A stretch of DNA of 64,000 nucleotides from CAZBDU01 sp964490725 (GTDB lineage: Bacteria > Spirochaetota > Spirochaetia > SZUA-6 > DRHE01), in contig CAZBDU010000004.1 of the NCBI GenBank assembly GCA_964490725.1, positions 56,505 to 120,504 of the forward strand. Reading direction: 5' to 3'. The notes under the pieces were generated by a model. The model was given only the letters and a program-made list of their open reading frames with translations. It did no database searches and was not told the DNA's origin. Positions 32,665 through 41,617 of the stretch are shown here, piece after piece (the first letter of the stretch is position 1; each line of letters begins with the position of its first letter). The position numbers were made by a program, and so were the translations under genes.

Positions 32665-34461
32665 TCAGATCAACCGATCCGCCGCCAGGGCCACCAGGAG
32701 CAGCGCCAGGTATACCGAAGAGAAGCGGTACATGCGTGCGGCAGCCAGGTCGCCGCCGCGCTTCCACATCCACCAGGCCCGATACAGCAGGAAGCCGCCG
32801 AGGGCCATGGCCACCGCGACAAAAAGCACCCGGGCCGCCCCCAGAAGGGCCAGGCCCAGGGTGGCGGCCACCAGCGCCGCGGAGTAGAGCAGGATCCGCG
32901 AGCGGGCGCGAGCCTCGCCGCGAACCGCCGGCAGAACGGGGACTCCCGCCTGCGAGTAGTCCTGGAGGCGCAGCACCGCAAGGGACCAGAAATGCGGCGG
33001 GGTCCAGAGGAACACAATGAGAGACAGCAGGAGAGCCGTGACGTTCACCCCGCCGCTCACCGCGGCGGAGCCCACCATGGGCATGAGCGCTCCGGCCACG
33101 CCGCCCACCACGATGCTGTGCGGGCTCTTGCGCTTCAGCGCTCCGGTGTACAGGATCACGTACCAGCCGATACCCAGGGCGGTGAGCGCCGCAGCCAGGG
33201 CCCCGACCAATCCGGCCATGAGGTACAGCGAGGCGATGCACAGGGCCAGCCCGAAGGCCAGGACCTCCGAGGGCGCCAGGCGCCCCGCAGGGAGCGGGCG
33301 GCCTGCGGTTCGCGCCATGGCGGCATCCATGTCTCGGTCCATGTACTGGTTGATGGCCTGCGCCCCGCCGGCGGCCAGGGCGAGCGCTGCCAGGGTGCGG
33401 ATCGTGAGGCCCAGCGACGGCAGCCCCCGGCCCACGCTCACCATCCCCGCGTAGGCCGTGGCCAGGAGGAGCCCCGTCACCAAGGGGCGCGTCGTGGAGG
33501 CCAGGTCACCGGCGCGGCGGATTCCGCGTGATCCCGGCGGAGCCCCCGCCGGCGGCTCTCCCGCCGGCGCCGCCGCCCGCAGGCCTTCCCAGACCACCAG
33601 CGCCGCGAGCCCTCCCCACAGCGCCGCCGCGCTGCATACCCGGACTGCCATCAGGGACCACGGAAAGCCGCGGGCGGCAGCGAGCTCCCCGGTCAGAAGC
33701 AGCGCGGCGAAGAGCACGGCCACGCAGGTCGCCAGGCAGAGGGGAACGACCTCCCTGCGCCGCTTGACCCATGCCAGCAGCGCCAGGGACACCACCAGCG
33801 CTCCCGCCACGCCCGAGAGAACCAGCTGAGCGGTCCTGAGCCATCCCTGGAAGCCCGCCGCCAGGGAAAAGCCGCTCCAGATCGGCAGGCCCAGGCAGCT
33901 CGCGGGAACGGGTGTCCCCACCGAGAGCCCGCTTGCCAGAACCAGGTACACCGCTGCAGCGGCCCCCAGGCTCAACCGGGAAAAGGGATCCCGGAAAGCC
34001 AGCCGGCCGGGATGAGCCGGGTTGCGCCGCAGGAAATGCGCAGTCAGGGTCGTGGCCACCATCAGGGCCAGCACCAGCAGGGCGCTGCCCAGATCGACAG
34101 CGGCAAGGGCAGGGGGAATCGCGCTCAGCACCACGAGCGCGCCCAGCGTTGCCACCACGGCGAGCAGCACCAGCGCCACTGCCGGCGGCACGCTCAGCCA
34201 TGGCCGCGATCGGTAGCGCCGCAGGCCGATCACGGCGGAGGTCAGAACCAGGAGGGCGGCCAGGACTGCTGTCAGCCGGTGCAGGTATTCGACGAAAGCG
34301 CCCGGCTCCGCCGGGGGTGCGATTCCACCGAAAGAGGTGGGCCAGTCGGGGATGGCCTTCGCGGCGCCCATGAAGCACACCGCGCCGCCCAGCACGATCA
34401 GCACCCAGCTGACTGCGGCGGCGGCCAGCGCCAGGGAAGCGTAGCCTTTGATCCGTGGCAT
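32665..34461 (-). CDS. Fused heme A synthase (CtaA) and heme O synthase (CtaB)
   Basis: ATG at 34461 gives a 598-residue membrane protein. Residues 1-300 are CtaA/COX15-like: seven to eight helices with heme-ligand-type His such as His61 in EYLHRLTAVLAAL and the His in TLTAHFLRRN. Residues 310-598 are a UbiA-type protoheme farnesyltransferase with the prenyl-diphosphate site AINQYMDRDMDAAMARTAGR. Together the halves convert protoheme to heme O and then heme A. The fusion is known in some other bacteria. It is the last gene of the quinol oxidase operon, so the oxidase is probably supplied with heme A. Confidence 0.9.
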   Translation of the reverse strand: MPRIKGYASLALAAAAVSWVLIVLGGAVCFMGAAKAIPDWPTSFGGIAPPAEPGAFVEYLHRLTAVLAALLVLTSAVIGLRRYRSRPWLSVPPAVALVLLAVVATLGALVVLSAIPPALAAVDLGSALLVLALMVATTLTAHFLRRNPAHPGRLAFRDPFSRLSLGAAAAVYLVLASGLSVGTPVPASCLGLPIWSGFSLAAGFQGWLRTAQLVLSGVAGALVVSLALLAWVKRRREVVPLCLATCVAVLFAALLLTGELAAARGFPWSLMAVRVCSAAALWGGLAALVVWEGLRAAAPAGEPPAGAPPGSRGIRRAGDLASTTRPLVTGLLLATAYAGMVSVGRGLPSLGLTIRTLAALALAAGGAQAINQYMDRDMDAAMARTAGRPLPAGRLAPSEVLAFGLALCIASLYLMAGLVGALAAALTALGIGWYVILYTGALKRKSPHSIVVGGVAGALMPMVGSAAVSGGVNVTALLLSLIVFLWTPPHFWSLAVLRLQDYSQAGVPVLPAVRGEARARSRILLYSAALVAATLGLALLGAARVLFVAVAMALGGFLLYRAWWMWKRGGDLAAARMYRFSSVYLALLLVALAADRLI

Positions 34462-34486
34462 GAGGGTCGTCTCCTCCGTTTCCGGC

Positions 34487-34816
34487 TCAGCCCGTAAGCA
34501 TGTGGTAGAGATCCAGGTGATGCATGATCCAGATCGAGGCGCCGACCAGGATAGCCAGGATGATGAGGGTATAGACGAAGAGGACCACCCTCCAGCGCTG
34601 CTCCTCCGAGCGGCCCAGGTGGAGAAAGAAGACCAGGTGCACGGCGATCTGGGACACGGCAAGGACCGTGACGGCGACCAGCGCGGCGGTGCTAGGCAGC
34701 GCCGAGGTCATCACGAGAACGAAGGCCACCGCGGTCAGGGCGACGGACAGCACAAACCCGGCAAGGTAGCTGAGCAGAGTCCCGTGCGGCGCAGGGACGG
34801 TGTGTTGGTCGTTCAT
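34487..34816 (-). CDS. cyoD: Quinol oxidase subunit IV (CyoD type)
   Basis: This 109-residue protein has three helices (LLSYLAGFVLSVALTAVAFV; LVAVTVLAVSQIAVHLVFFL; VLFVYTLIILAILVGASIWI), which is the layout of CyoD. The H-LxFFLHL stretch is conserved in the family. It abuts the CyoC-type gene, whose stop is next to its start, and precedes the heme synthase fusion. It helps assemble the oxidase. Confidence 0.9.
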   Translation of the reverse strand: MNDQHTVPAPHGTLLSYLAGFVLSVALTAVAFVLVMTSALPSTAALVAVTVLAVSQIAVHLVFFLHLGRSEEQRWRVVLFVYTLIILAILVGASIWIMHHLDLYHMLTG

Positions 34817-35410
34817 CTAGACAGCCCCCATCAGGTACACGAAGGTGAACACGCAGATCCAGACCACGTCCAGGAAGTGCCAGAACAGGCCCAGGGCCAT
34901 CACGCGCGTGCCGGTGGTCGGGGTGAGACCCTTCAGCGCCAGCTGGACGGCGAGCACGGCCATCCAGAGGAGCCCGGAGGTGACGTGCAGGCCGTGCGTG
35001 CCCACCAGCGTGAAGAAGGCGGACAGGAAGGCGCTCTGCTGCGGGCCGTGGCCGGCGGCGATCAGGCCGGAGAACTCGCGCAGCTCCAGGCCGATGAAGG
35101 CGGCGCCGAGCACGAGGGTGGCCCCCAGCCACCCCATCACCCGGTCGCGGCGGCCCCGCGCGGCGGCCAGGGAGGCCAGGCCGTAGGTGAAGCTGCTGGC
35201 CAGCAGGCAGAAGGTCTCCACAGCCACGCCCCGCAGGTCAAACAGCTCCCTTGCCGTGGGACCGTCCGCATGGTGCCCGGCCAGCACCGCGTAGGTCGCG
35301 AACAGGGTGCCGAACAGCACGCAGTCGCTCAGGATGTAGACCCAGAAGCCCAGGAGCCGGATGGAGGCCGCTTCGGGGCCTTCGTGGATCACGGCATGGG
35401 AATCGCTCAT
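34817..35410 (-). CDS. cyoC: Quinol oxidase subunit III (CyoC type)
   Basis: This 197-residue subunit of the heme-copper oxidase has five helices, as in CyoC (two fewer than mitochondrial subunit III). Typical stretches are LGFWVYILSDCVLFGTLFAT, AFFTLVGTHGLHVTSGLLWM and LFWHFLDVVWICVFTFVYLM. Its start overlaps the end of subunit I by four bases and it directly abuts subunit IV. Confidence 0.93.
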   Translation of the reverse strand: MSDSHAVIHEGPEAASIRLLGFWVYILSDCVLFGTLFATYAVLAGHHADGPTARELFDLRGVAVETFCLLASSFTYGLASLAAARGRRDRVMGWLGATLVLGAAFIGLELREFSGLIAAGHGPQQSAFLSAFFTLVGTHGLHVTSGLLWMAVLAVQLALKGLTPTTGTRVMALGLFWHFLDVVWICVFTFVYLMGAV

Positions 35411-37398
35411 GGAACGATCTCCCCGGGACCGCTCCCACCGCCGCCCGCGTACCGGGCCTCGATCCTGCGGACCTCCTCGGCGCTCACCACGGTGTGAATG
35501 CGGTCATTGGAGGTGCGGGCCACCAGGGTGACGATCAGGCCGAGCAGCCCCGCGATCACCAGCCACCATATGTGCCATACCATGGCGAATCCGAACGCAA
35601 GGCTGAAGGCGCCGATGAGCACGCCGGCTGCGGTGTTGCGGGGCATCACGATGTCCTGGTACTGGCCGGGCTCTCTCCGGCCGCCGCCGTCCTGCTTCAT
35701 CTGCCAGTAGGCATCGCGGTCGCTCACCACCGGAATGCGGGCGAAGTTGTAGGCGGGGGGAGGCGAAGGCAGAGACCACTCCAGCGTGCGGCCGTCCCAG
35801 GGGTCGCCGGTCAGGTCGCGGTTGCTCCTGCGCCGGAGGATGGCCAGCACCACCTGCAAGGCCAGAACCAGCAGGCTGATGGCGAACAGCGCCACGCCGC
35901 CGGCCGCAATCCACAGCAGGGGCCGCCAGGCGGGGTTCAGAGTGTAGTTGAGCCGGCGCGTCATGCCCATGAAGCCCAGGATGTACATCGGCACGAAGGT
36001 GACGTAGAAGGCGGTGAAGAAACACCCGAAGGCCACCTTGCCCAGCCGGTCGTCCAGCTTGAAGCCGAAGATCTTGGGAAACCAGTAGGTGAAGCCGGCG
36101 ATCGCGCCGAACACAGTACCCCCCACGATGGTGTTGTGAAAGTGCGCGATCAGAAAGAGACTGGCGTGCAGGACGAAGTCGGCCGGGGGCATGGCCAGCA
36201 TCACCCCCGACATGCCGCCGAAGGTGAAGGTGATCATGAACCCCAGGGTCCACAGGACCGGGGTCGTGACCCGCAGCCGGCCGCGGAATATCGTGAACAG
36301 CCAGTTGAAGATCTTCACCCCCGTGGGGATCGCGATCAGCATGGTGGTGATGCCGAACACGGCGTTCACGTCGCCGCCGGCGCCCATCGTGAAGAAGTGA
36401 TGCAGCCAGACCGAGTAGGAGAGGACGGTGATGGCGACGGTCGCCCAGATCAGGGAAGTGTAGCCGAACAGCCTGTTGCCGCTGAAGGTGGAGCTCACCT
36501 CGGCGAACACGCCGAAAGCGGGCAGGATCAGGATGTAGACCTCGGGGTGTCCCCACGCCCAGAACAGGTTCACGTACATCATCATGTTCCCGCCCAGCGC
36601 GTTGGTGAAGAAGTGCATGCCCAGGTACCGGTCCAGAGCCAGCATGGCCAGCGTTACGGTGAGGATGGGGAAGGCGCCGATGATCAGGATGACGGTGCAG
36701 AGGGCGGTCCACGTGAAGATCGGCATCCTCATGAGCGTCATGCCGGGGGCGCGCATCCTGAGGATGGTGACCAGGAAGTTGACCCCGGTGAGCAGCGTTC
36801 CTATCCCCGATATCTGTATGCTCCAGATGTAGTAGTCCACCCCCACCCCGGGGGAGAAGCTGGGCTCGGAAAGGGGCGGGTAGCCTGACCACCCGGTCCT
36901 GGCGAACTCCCCGACGCCCAGGGAGAGGTTGGCCAGCACCGCCCCCACCATGAACAGCCAGAAGCTGACGGAGTTCATGAAGGGGAAGGCCACGTCCCGG
37001 GCGCCGATCTGCTGCGGCACCACGATGTTGATCAGCCCGATCACGAAAGGCATGGCCATGAAGAGGATCATGATGACGCCGTGGGCGCTGAAGACCTGGT
37101 TGTACTGGTCCGGCTGGAAGGGGCCCTGGCCGGGGCCGAAGGCCAGGGCCTGCTGCGAGCGCATCATGACCCCGTCGATGAAGCCGCGAAGCCCCATGAC
37201 GGTCGCCGCCAGGATGTACATGATCCCGATCTTCTTGTGGTCCACCGAGGTCAGCCACTCCTTCCATAGCCACTTCCACCTCCGCAGCACGGTGACCAGG
37301 ATGGCCAGAGCCAGAACGGCCACGACCACCAGCAGAAAGGCGCCGAACGTGACCGGGGTGTCGATGGGGAACGCCGCTAGACTCAGTTTGCCAAGCAT
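35407..37398 (-). CDS. cyoB: Quinol oxidase subunit I (CyoB type)
   Basis: This 663-residue catalytic subunit carries the heme-copper site. HPEVYILILPAFGVFAEVSS holds the copper-ligand His and the cross-linked Tyr (HPEVY), LHHFFTMGAG the next two copper ligands, and HFHNTIVGGTVFGAIAGFTY the heme ligands. The long N-terminal extension (VAVLALAILVTVLRRWKWLW) and length match CyoB-type quinol oxidases. It reduces oxygen to water and pumps protons. Together with the CtaA half of the fusion protein, the active-site heme is predicted to be heme A. Confidence 0.96.
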   Translation of the reverse strand: MLGKLSLAAFPIDTPVTFGAFLLVVVAVLALAILVTVLRRWKWLWKEWLTSVDHKKIGIMYILAATVMGLRGFIDGVMMRSQQALAFGPGQGPFQPDQYNQVFSAHGVIMILFMAMPFVIGLINIVVPQQIGARDVAFPFMNSVSFWLFMVGAVLANLSLGVGEFARTGWSGYPPLSEPSFSPGVGVDYYIWSIQISGIGTLLTGVNFLVTILRMRAPGMTLMRMPIFTWTALCTVILIIGAFPILTVTLAMLALDRYLGMHFFTNALGGNMMMYVNLFWAWGHPEVYILILPAFGVFAEVSSTFSGNRLFGYTSLIWATVAITVLSYSVWLHHFFTMGAGGDVNAVFGITTMLIAIPTGVKIFNWLFTIFRGRLRVTTPVLWTLGFMITFTFGGMSGVMLAMPPADFVLHASLFLIAHFHNTIVGGTVFGAIAGFTYWFPKIFGFKLDDRLGKVAFGCFFTAFYVTFVPMYILGFMGMTRRLNYTLNPAWRPLLWIAAGGVALFAISLLVLALQVVLAILRRRSNRDLTGDPWDGRTLEWSLPSPPPAYNFARIPVVSDRDAYWQMKQDGGGRREPGQYQDIVMPRNTAAGVLIGAFSLAFGFAMVWHIWWLVIAGLLGLIVTLVARTSNDRIHTVVSAEEVRRIEARYAGGGGSGPGEIVP

Positions 37399-37450
37399 GC
37401 CCGCTCCTTGGGAGCCGCGTTCATGCGCTCCGCCTTGATTCCTCGCGCCT

Positions 37451-38287
37451 TCAGTGCGCGAAGGCGTACTTGCCGATGATCTGGCTGAACAGCTGCGAAT
37501 CCGCCAGGGAGAAGTACTCCACCGGGTTGTTCTGGCTGGGCTCTGCGAGCCGCCGGTACTCCTCCATGTCCATCCTCCGGCCGGACCGCCGCGCGGCGCT
37601 CACCCAACCGTCGAACTCCACACCGGAGGTGGCGCGGGCCGTAAACTGCATCCCCGAGAACCCGTGACCGCTGATGTTGGCGGAGATGCCCGCGTAGGTG
37701 CCCGGCTTGCTGGCAACCAGGTGCAGCTCCGACTGCATTCCCGCCATCGCGTAGATCTGGCTGCCCAGCTGGGGGATGAAGAACGAATTCATCACCGTGT
37801 CCGAGGTGAGCAGGAAGCGGACCGGAACGTCCGTGGGAAAGGCCACCTCGTTGACGGCGGCGACCTGCTGGTCGGGATAAATGAAGAGCCATTTCCAGTC
37901 CAGGGCGATCACCTGGACGGTGATGGGCTGCTTCGGTGAGTCCAGGGGCCGGAAGGGGTCCAGGCGATGCGTCATCGTCCAGGAAAGTATGGAGAGGGCC
38001 AGGACGATGCCGGCCGGCACCAGCCAGATGACGATCTCCAGGGCCCCGGGCGTCCGCTTCCGAGGGCGGTCAGCTTTCGGCCCGGAGGCACGGTATCTCC
38101 AGGCGAACAGAGGAGTGAGCACGAGCACCGGAACCACCACGATGAGCATCAAGGCGGCGGTGGTCAGAATGACTCGCTTCTCCTCCTGGCCGATTTGGCC
38201 CGCCGGATGAAACAGAACCACGCTGCTGCAGCCGCTCAGCAGGACCAGGGAAAACACCACCAGCAGCTTCGCAGGACGTCCCCCCAT
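37451..38287 (-). CDS. cyoA: Quinol oxidase subunit II (CyoA type)
   Basis: This 278-residue lipoprotein has the lipobox LLSGC, two N-terminal helices and a periplasmic cupredoxin domain. The copper-A ligands of cytochrome c oxidases are absent: the matching stretch reads YAGISANISGHGFSGMQF, without the Cys-x-x-x-Cys pair, as in CyoA. The enzyme is therefore a quinol oxidase. ATG at 38287 is chosen; a GTG three bases earlier is possible. It is the first gene of cyoABCD-ctaAB, 53 bases before cyoB, and a perfect palindrome lies just upstream of it. Confidence 0.93.
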   Translation of the reverse strand: MGGRPAKLLVVFSLVLLSGCSSVVLFHPAGQIGQEEKRVILTTAALMLIVVVPVLVLTPLFAWRYRASGPKADRPRKRTPGALEIVIWLVPAGIVLALSILSWTMTHRLDPFRPLDSPKQPITVQVIALDWKWLFIYPDQQVAAVNEVAFPTDVPVRFLLTSDTVMNSFFIPQLGSQIYAMAGMQSELHLVASKPGTYAGISANISGHGFSGMQFTARATSGVEFDGWVSAARRSGRRMDMEEYRRLAEPSQNNPVEYFSLADSQLFSQIIGKYAFAH

Positions 38288-38316
38288 CACCTCCGCCTCG
38301 GTTCGAAATTCGATGC

Positions 38317-38331
38317 GTTATCCCGGATAAC
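38317..38331. promoter_or_regulatory. Perfect palindrome upstream of the oxidase operon
   Basis: GTTATCCCGGATAAC has seven-base arms around one centre base and lies 30 bases before the cyoA start. The position fits an operator near the promoter or transcription start. The sequence matches no consensus I can name with confidence; FNR and Rex sites look different. Confidence 0.5.
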
Positions 38332-38549
38332 CGCTACTAATGCTAACGGGCGCCGCCCGCCCCGTCAAGGCCGGCTTCCGGGCGGGATGGACGCGGCTGA
38401 CGGGGCGGGCGACCGGGGAAAAGCCGCACCCGGAAATGCCGCCCCGGCCCCTGTTGAGTATATTCGGAAGAAGACGCTGTCGGGCGGGCGTGCCGGATCG
38501 TGAGCCGCGAAGAAGCTCATTCACAACACAGTCGCATTGGAGGGTCATG

Positions 38550-38735
38550 ATGACGGAAAGGCAAGAGTTGCGTGCCAAGGGTTTGGAGCTGGCGATCGCC
38601 CTGCTGGACGCCGTTCCGCAGGACCCGCTGTCGGCAACGACCTGGGTCAGGGGGGAGGACGGTCAGCTGTCGCCGATCAGCTCCGAGATCCTCCAGGGTA
38701 TTGCCGACAGGATGATCGAGTACATCGAAGGATAG
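38550..38735 (+). CDS. Small protein of unknown function
   Basis: This 61-residue acidic protein starts MTERQELRAKGLELAIALLD with a GGAGGG ribosome site; an ATG three bases earlier is also possible. It continues SATTWVRGEDGQLSPISSEI and ends DRMIEYIEG. It appears soluble and mostly helical, with no Cys or metal motif. It is divergent from the quinol oxidase operon, which is its only nearby context. I do not recognise the family, but the ribosome site and codon use similar to its neighbours support it as real. Confidence 0.6.
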   Translation: MTERQELRAKGLELAIALLDAVPQDPLSATTWVRGEDGQLSPISSEILQGIADRMIEYIEG

Positions 38736-39104
38736 CCCCGGCCCGGCCGTCCCGACGTCCTCCCGCCGCCCGCTTCAGGGATTCCCTGATTCTGGGCTTC
38801 GTTTTTCCTTAGACAGGGCTTTTCTGCCCCAAGTGTATCCCTCTGCGCTCTACACTTGCTGCGGAAGAACGCAAGGAGGTGGAAGGACGAAAGGGAAGCA
38901 CTTTCTTCTGGTCACGGTGAAGCCCTCTTAGCCCCCGGCCGGCCGCCGCGGCCCCCGTAGGGGTCCGGTGGCCCCGGGGTTTGCGACCCGGCGGCAGCCC
39001 GCGGGAGCGGGGTGCCGGAGGCGCGCCCTCCCGGCGCCTCGTCTTCCGCTTTCGGCCCCCCTGCCTTGGATTTCCTCCGCCGGCCGCATTATATTGTCCG
39101 GTAA
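38736..39104. other. Intergenic stretch before the CDF transporter
   Basis: No gene is recognised in these 369 bases. An inverted repeat, AAGTGTA (38831-38837) and TACACTT (38851-38857), with 13 bases between, is the only regular structure and could be an operator. A strong Shine-Dalgarno-like AAGGAGGTGG near 38874 is not followed by a convincing open frame. The last 150 bases are very GC-rich. Confidence 0.4.
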
Positions 39105-40058
39105 ATGGTTGGCAAGCAGGACAGGGCCCGCCGCATCAAGCGCGCCTCCTGGGTGGGAATCTGGGGCAACCTGGTGCTGGCGGTGGCCAAGATCGTAGCA
39201 GGGCTGGTGGCCGGGAGCCTGGCGGTGGTGGGGGACGGCATCGACAGCACCACCGACATCGTCACCTCCATGATCACCCTCCTGGCGGCCAGGATCATCG
39301 ACCGCAAACCGGACCAGCGCTACCCCTACGGCTACAAGCGGGCCGAGACCATCGCCACCAAGCTCCTGTCTTTCATCATCTTCTTCGTGGGAGCGCAGCT
39401 TGCGCTCTCCACGGTGCGGCGCATCATTGCCGGCGGAGCCGAGGCGCTGCCCGGGCCGCTGGCCATCTACGTGACCCTGGTCTCCATCGCCGGCAAGGTG
39501 CTGCTGGCGATCTACCAGATGCGGGCAGGCCGCAGGGTAGCCAGCTCCATGCTGATCGCGAACGGCAAGAACATGCAGAACGACGTGATCGTCTCTGTGG
39601 CGGTGCTGGTGGGACTTGGCTTCACCTTCATTCTGCGCGTACCTATCCTGGACGCGATCACGGGCCTGCTGGTAAGCGCCTGGATCCTGCGGGTGGCCTT
39701 CGGGATCTACATGGAATCCAACACCGAGCTGATGGACGGTCTGCAGGACACCACCATCTACCCGGCGCTGTTCGAGGCGGTGAGCTCGATCCCCGGGGCC
39801 TCCAACCCCCACCGGGCGCGGGTGCGCCGCCTCGCGGAGACCTACATCGTGGACCTGGACATCGAGGTGGATGCGGGCCTGACCGTGCGGGACGCCCACC
39901 AGATCGCCAAGAGGGTGGAGCAGGCCATCCGGGAGCGCCTTCCGAACGTATACGACATCATGGTCCACGTCGAGCCGTTGGGCAACGTGGAGAGACAGGA
40001 GAAGTACGGCGTGGCCGCCGAGGGCTCCGCCTCCGGTCCGCTGAAGGAGCAGCGGTGA
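39105..40058 (+). CDS. Cation diffusion facilitator transporter with atypical metal site
   Basis: This 317-residue CDF transporter has six helices and a C-terminal cytoplasmic domain (NPHRARVRRLAETYIVDLDI). The first half of the metal site is normal (Asp47 and Asp51 in GDGIDSTTDIVTS). In the fifth helix the usual H/D-x-x-x-D is N156-x-x-x-D160 (NGKNMQND), so one ligand is replaced by Asn. That change suggests altered metal choice; zinc transporters use His here and manganese types use Asp. The stop overlaps the next start by one to two bases (GTGA). Confidence 0.88.
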   Translation: MVGKQDRARRIKRASWVGIWGNLVLAVAKIVAGLVAGSLAVVGDGIDSTTDIVTSMITLLAARIIDRKPDQRYPYGYKRAETIATKLLSFIIFFVGAQLALSTVRRIIAGGAEALPGPLAIYVTLVSIAGKVLLAIYQMRAGRRVASSMLIANGKNMQNDVIVSVAVLVGLGFTFILRVPILDAITGLLVSAWILRVAFGIYMESNTELMDGLQDTTIYPALFEAVSSIPGASNPHRARVRRLAETYIVDLDIEVDAGLTVRDAHQIAKRVEQAIRERLPNVYDIMVHVEPLGNVERQEKYGVAAEGSASGPLKEQR

Positions 40059-41176
40059 GCCGGCAGGCGCTGGTGGTCGGGGCCGGTCCGTCCGGTGTTA
40101 CCGCCGCGCGAGCGCTGGCGGAGTGCGGGCACGCCGTGCTCGTTCTGGAGCGGCGCAACGCGGTGGGCGGACACTGCCACGACTACCGCAACGAGTACGG
40201 AATCACGGTTCACACCTACGGGCCCCACATCCTGCACACCACCGAGGAAGCGGTGTGGCGGTTTCTGGCGCGTTTCACCGACTTCCACCCCTACCAGCAC
40301 CGGGTGCTGGCCAAGGTGAAGGACCGTCTGGTGCCTTTTCCCATCAACCGCAGGACCCTGAACCGGCTTTTCGACCTGGGCCTGGAGAACGCCGCGGAGG
40401 TGCGGTCCTTCCTGCGCGCCGAGGTGCAGCGCTCCCGCTTCGCCCACCCGCCGCGCAGCTTCCGGGACGTGGTGGTGGCCCAGGTGGGCGAGCGGCTGTA
40501 CCATGCGCTGTACGAGCGCTACACCAGGAAGCAGTGGGAGAGGGACCCCGACGACCTGGACCCGGAGGTGGCGCGGCGCATTCCGGTGCGCGAGGACGAG
40601 GAAGACCGCTACTTCACGGACCCCTACCAGGGCATTCCGGCTGAAGGGTACACCCGCATGATGGAGCGCATCCTGGACCATCCCGGCATAGCCTTGCGGA
40701 CCGGTACGGACTACTTCGACGTGCGCCGGAAGCTGCATCCCCAGCTGACCGTCTACACCGGAGAGCTGGACCGCTACTTCGATTACCGGTACGGAAAGCT
40801 GGAGTACCGATCCCTCAGGCTGGAGATGCGCACCCTCCCGCAGGAGCAGCTCCAGCCCGTGGCGGTGGTGAACTACCCGGACGGCGAGCCCTGGACCCGG
40901 GTGACGGAGTTCAAGCACTTCCTGGGGGAGCGATCCGCCTGGACCACCGTGTGCTACGAATACCCCCGGGCCAGCGGGGAGCCTTACTACGTGGTGCTCA
41001 GCCCGGACAACCTGCGCAAGCGGGAGCGCTACCTGGCGGAGGCCAGAAGCCTCTATCCGCGGGTGCTGTTCGTGGGCCGCCTGGCGGAGTACCGCTACTA
41101 CAACATGGACCAGGTGATCGGGGAAAGCCTCAGGCGGGTGGGGGCGCTGGCCGGCGGCGCGCCCCGGGAAAGCTGA
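40055..41176 (+). CDS. glf: UDP-galactopyranose mutase
   Basis: GTG at 40055 overlaps the CDF stop and gives a 373-residue flavoprotein. It has the FAD dinucleotide fold (ALVVGAGPSGVTAARALAEC), the GGHCHDYRNEYGITVHTYGP substrate region and the Glf stretches KVKDRLVPFPINRRTLNRLF and YTRKQWERDP. It converts UDP-galactopyranose to UDP-galactofuranose, the donor for galactofuranose in surface glycans. Arg and Tyr residues of the active site (YTRKQW, RYYNMDQVIG) are intact. Its tight coupling to a metal transporter is unexpected and may be just operon economy. Confidence 0.92.
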   Translation: MSRQALVVGAGPSGVTAARALAECGHAVLVLERRNAVGGHCHDYRNEYGITVHTYGPHILHTTEEAVWRFLARFTDFHPYQHRVLAKVKDRLVPFPINRRTLNRLFDLGLENAAEVRSFLRAEVQRSRFAHPPRSFRDVVVAQVGERLYHALYERYTRKQWERDPDDLDPEVARRIPVREDEEDRYFTDPYQGIPAEGYTRMMERILDHPGIALRTGTDYFDVRRKLHPQLTVYTGELDRYFDYRYGKLEYRSLRLEMRTLPQEQLQPVAVVNYPDGEPWTRVTEFKHFLGERSAWTTVCYEYPRASGEPYYVVLSPDNLRKRERYLAEARSLYPRVLFVGRLAEYRYYNMDQVIGESLRRVGALAGGAPRES

Positions 41177-41188
41177 TCCCCGGGCGTG

Positions 41189-41596
41189 TCAGCTCCGGGG
41201 GCGGTCCGGCCGCCGCCGGGGAGGCGCCAGCAGCAGGGTGGCCGCCACCAGCACGGCGAATGCCGCGTAGGTGAGCGTGAACACCCAGGGCGGAAAATCG
41301 TAGAACAGCACCGACCTGACCAGCCTGCCGATGAAGGAAATCTGCTCTTCCACGTGCTGGCCGGCCAGCTCCCGCAGTCTGTACTCCCACAGGGTGAGGG
41401 GACACCAGGCCCCGGCCAGGGCCTCTGCGGCCACGATCAGCACGGCTGCCAGATGGCAGAGGCGGAAGGGGAGATTGCGCACCCACCGCCAGCGCAGCAG
41501 CGCGCCCAGGAGGATGGCGATCTCCCCGCCGGCGGCGAACCCGGCGTACAGGGAGTGCAGGACCACGATTGCGTCCGCCAGAAGGGCGTACATCAT
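41189..41596 (-). CDS. DUF2784 membrane protein
   Basis: This 135-residue protein with four predicted helices (LLADAIVVLHSLYAGFAAGG; HLAAVLIVAAEALAGAWCPL; VFTLTYAAFAVLVAATLLLA) matches DUF2784. The family signature AWCPLTLWE is present. The function is unknown. It converges on the glf gene and lies 21 bases downstream of the large activase gene on the same strand. Confidence 0.8.
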   Translation of the reverse strand: MMYALLADAIVVLHSLYAGFAAGGEIAILLGALLRWRWVRNLPFRLCHLAAVLIVAAEALAGAWCPLTLWEYRLRELAGQHVEEQISFIGRLVRSVLFYDFPPWVFTLTYAAFAVLVAATLLLAPPRRRPDRPRS

Positions 41597-41617
41597 CGCA
41601 GCACCTCCTCGAGGCTG

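Noticed and set aside
38870..38935. Small open frame after a strong Shine-Dalgarno-like site
   Set aside because: The frame is about 13 codons, no proper start at correct spacing, and no similarity.
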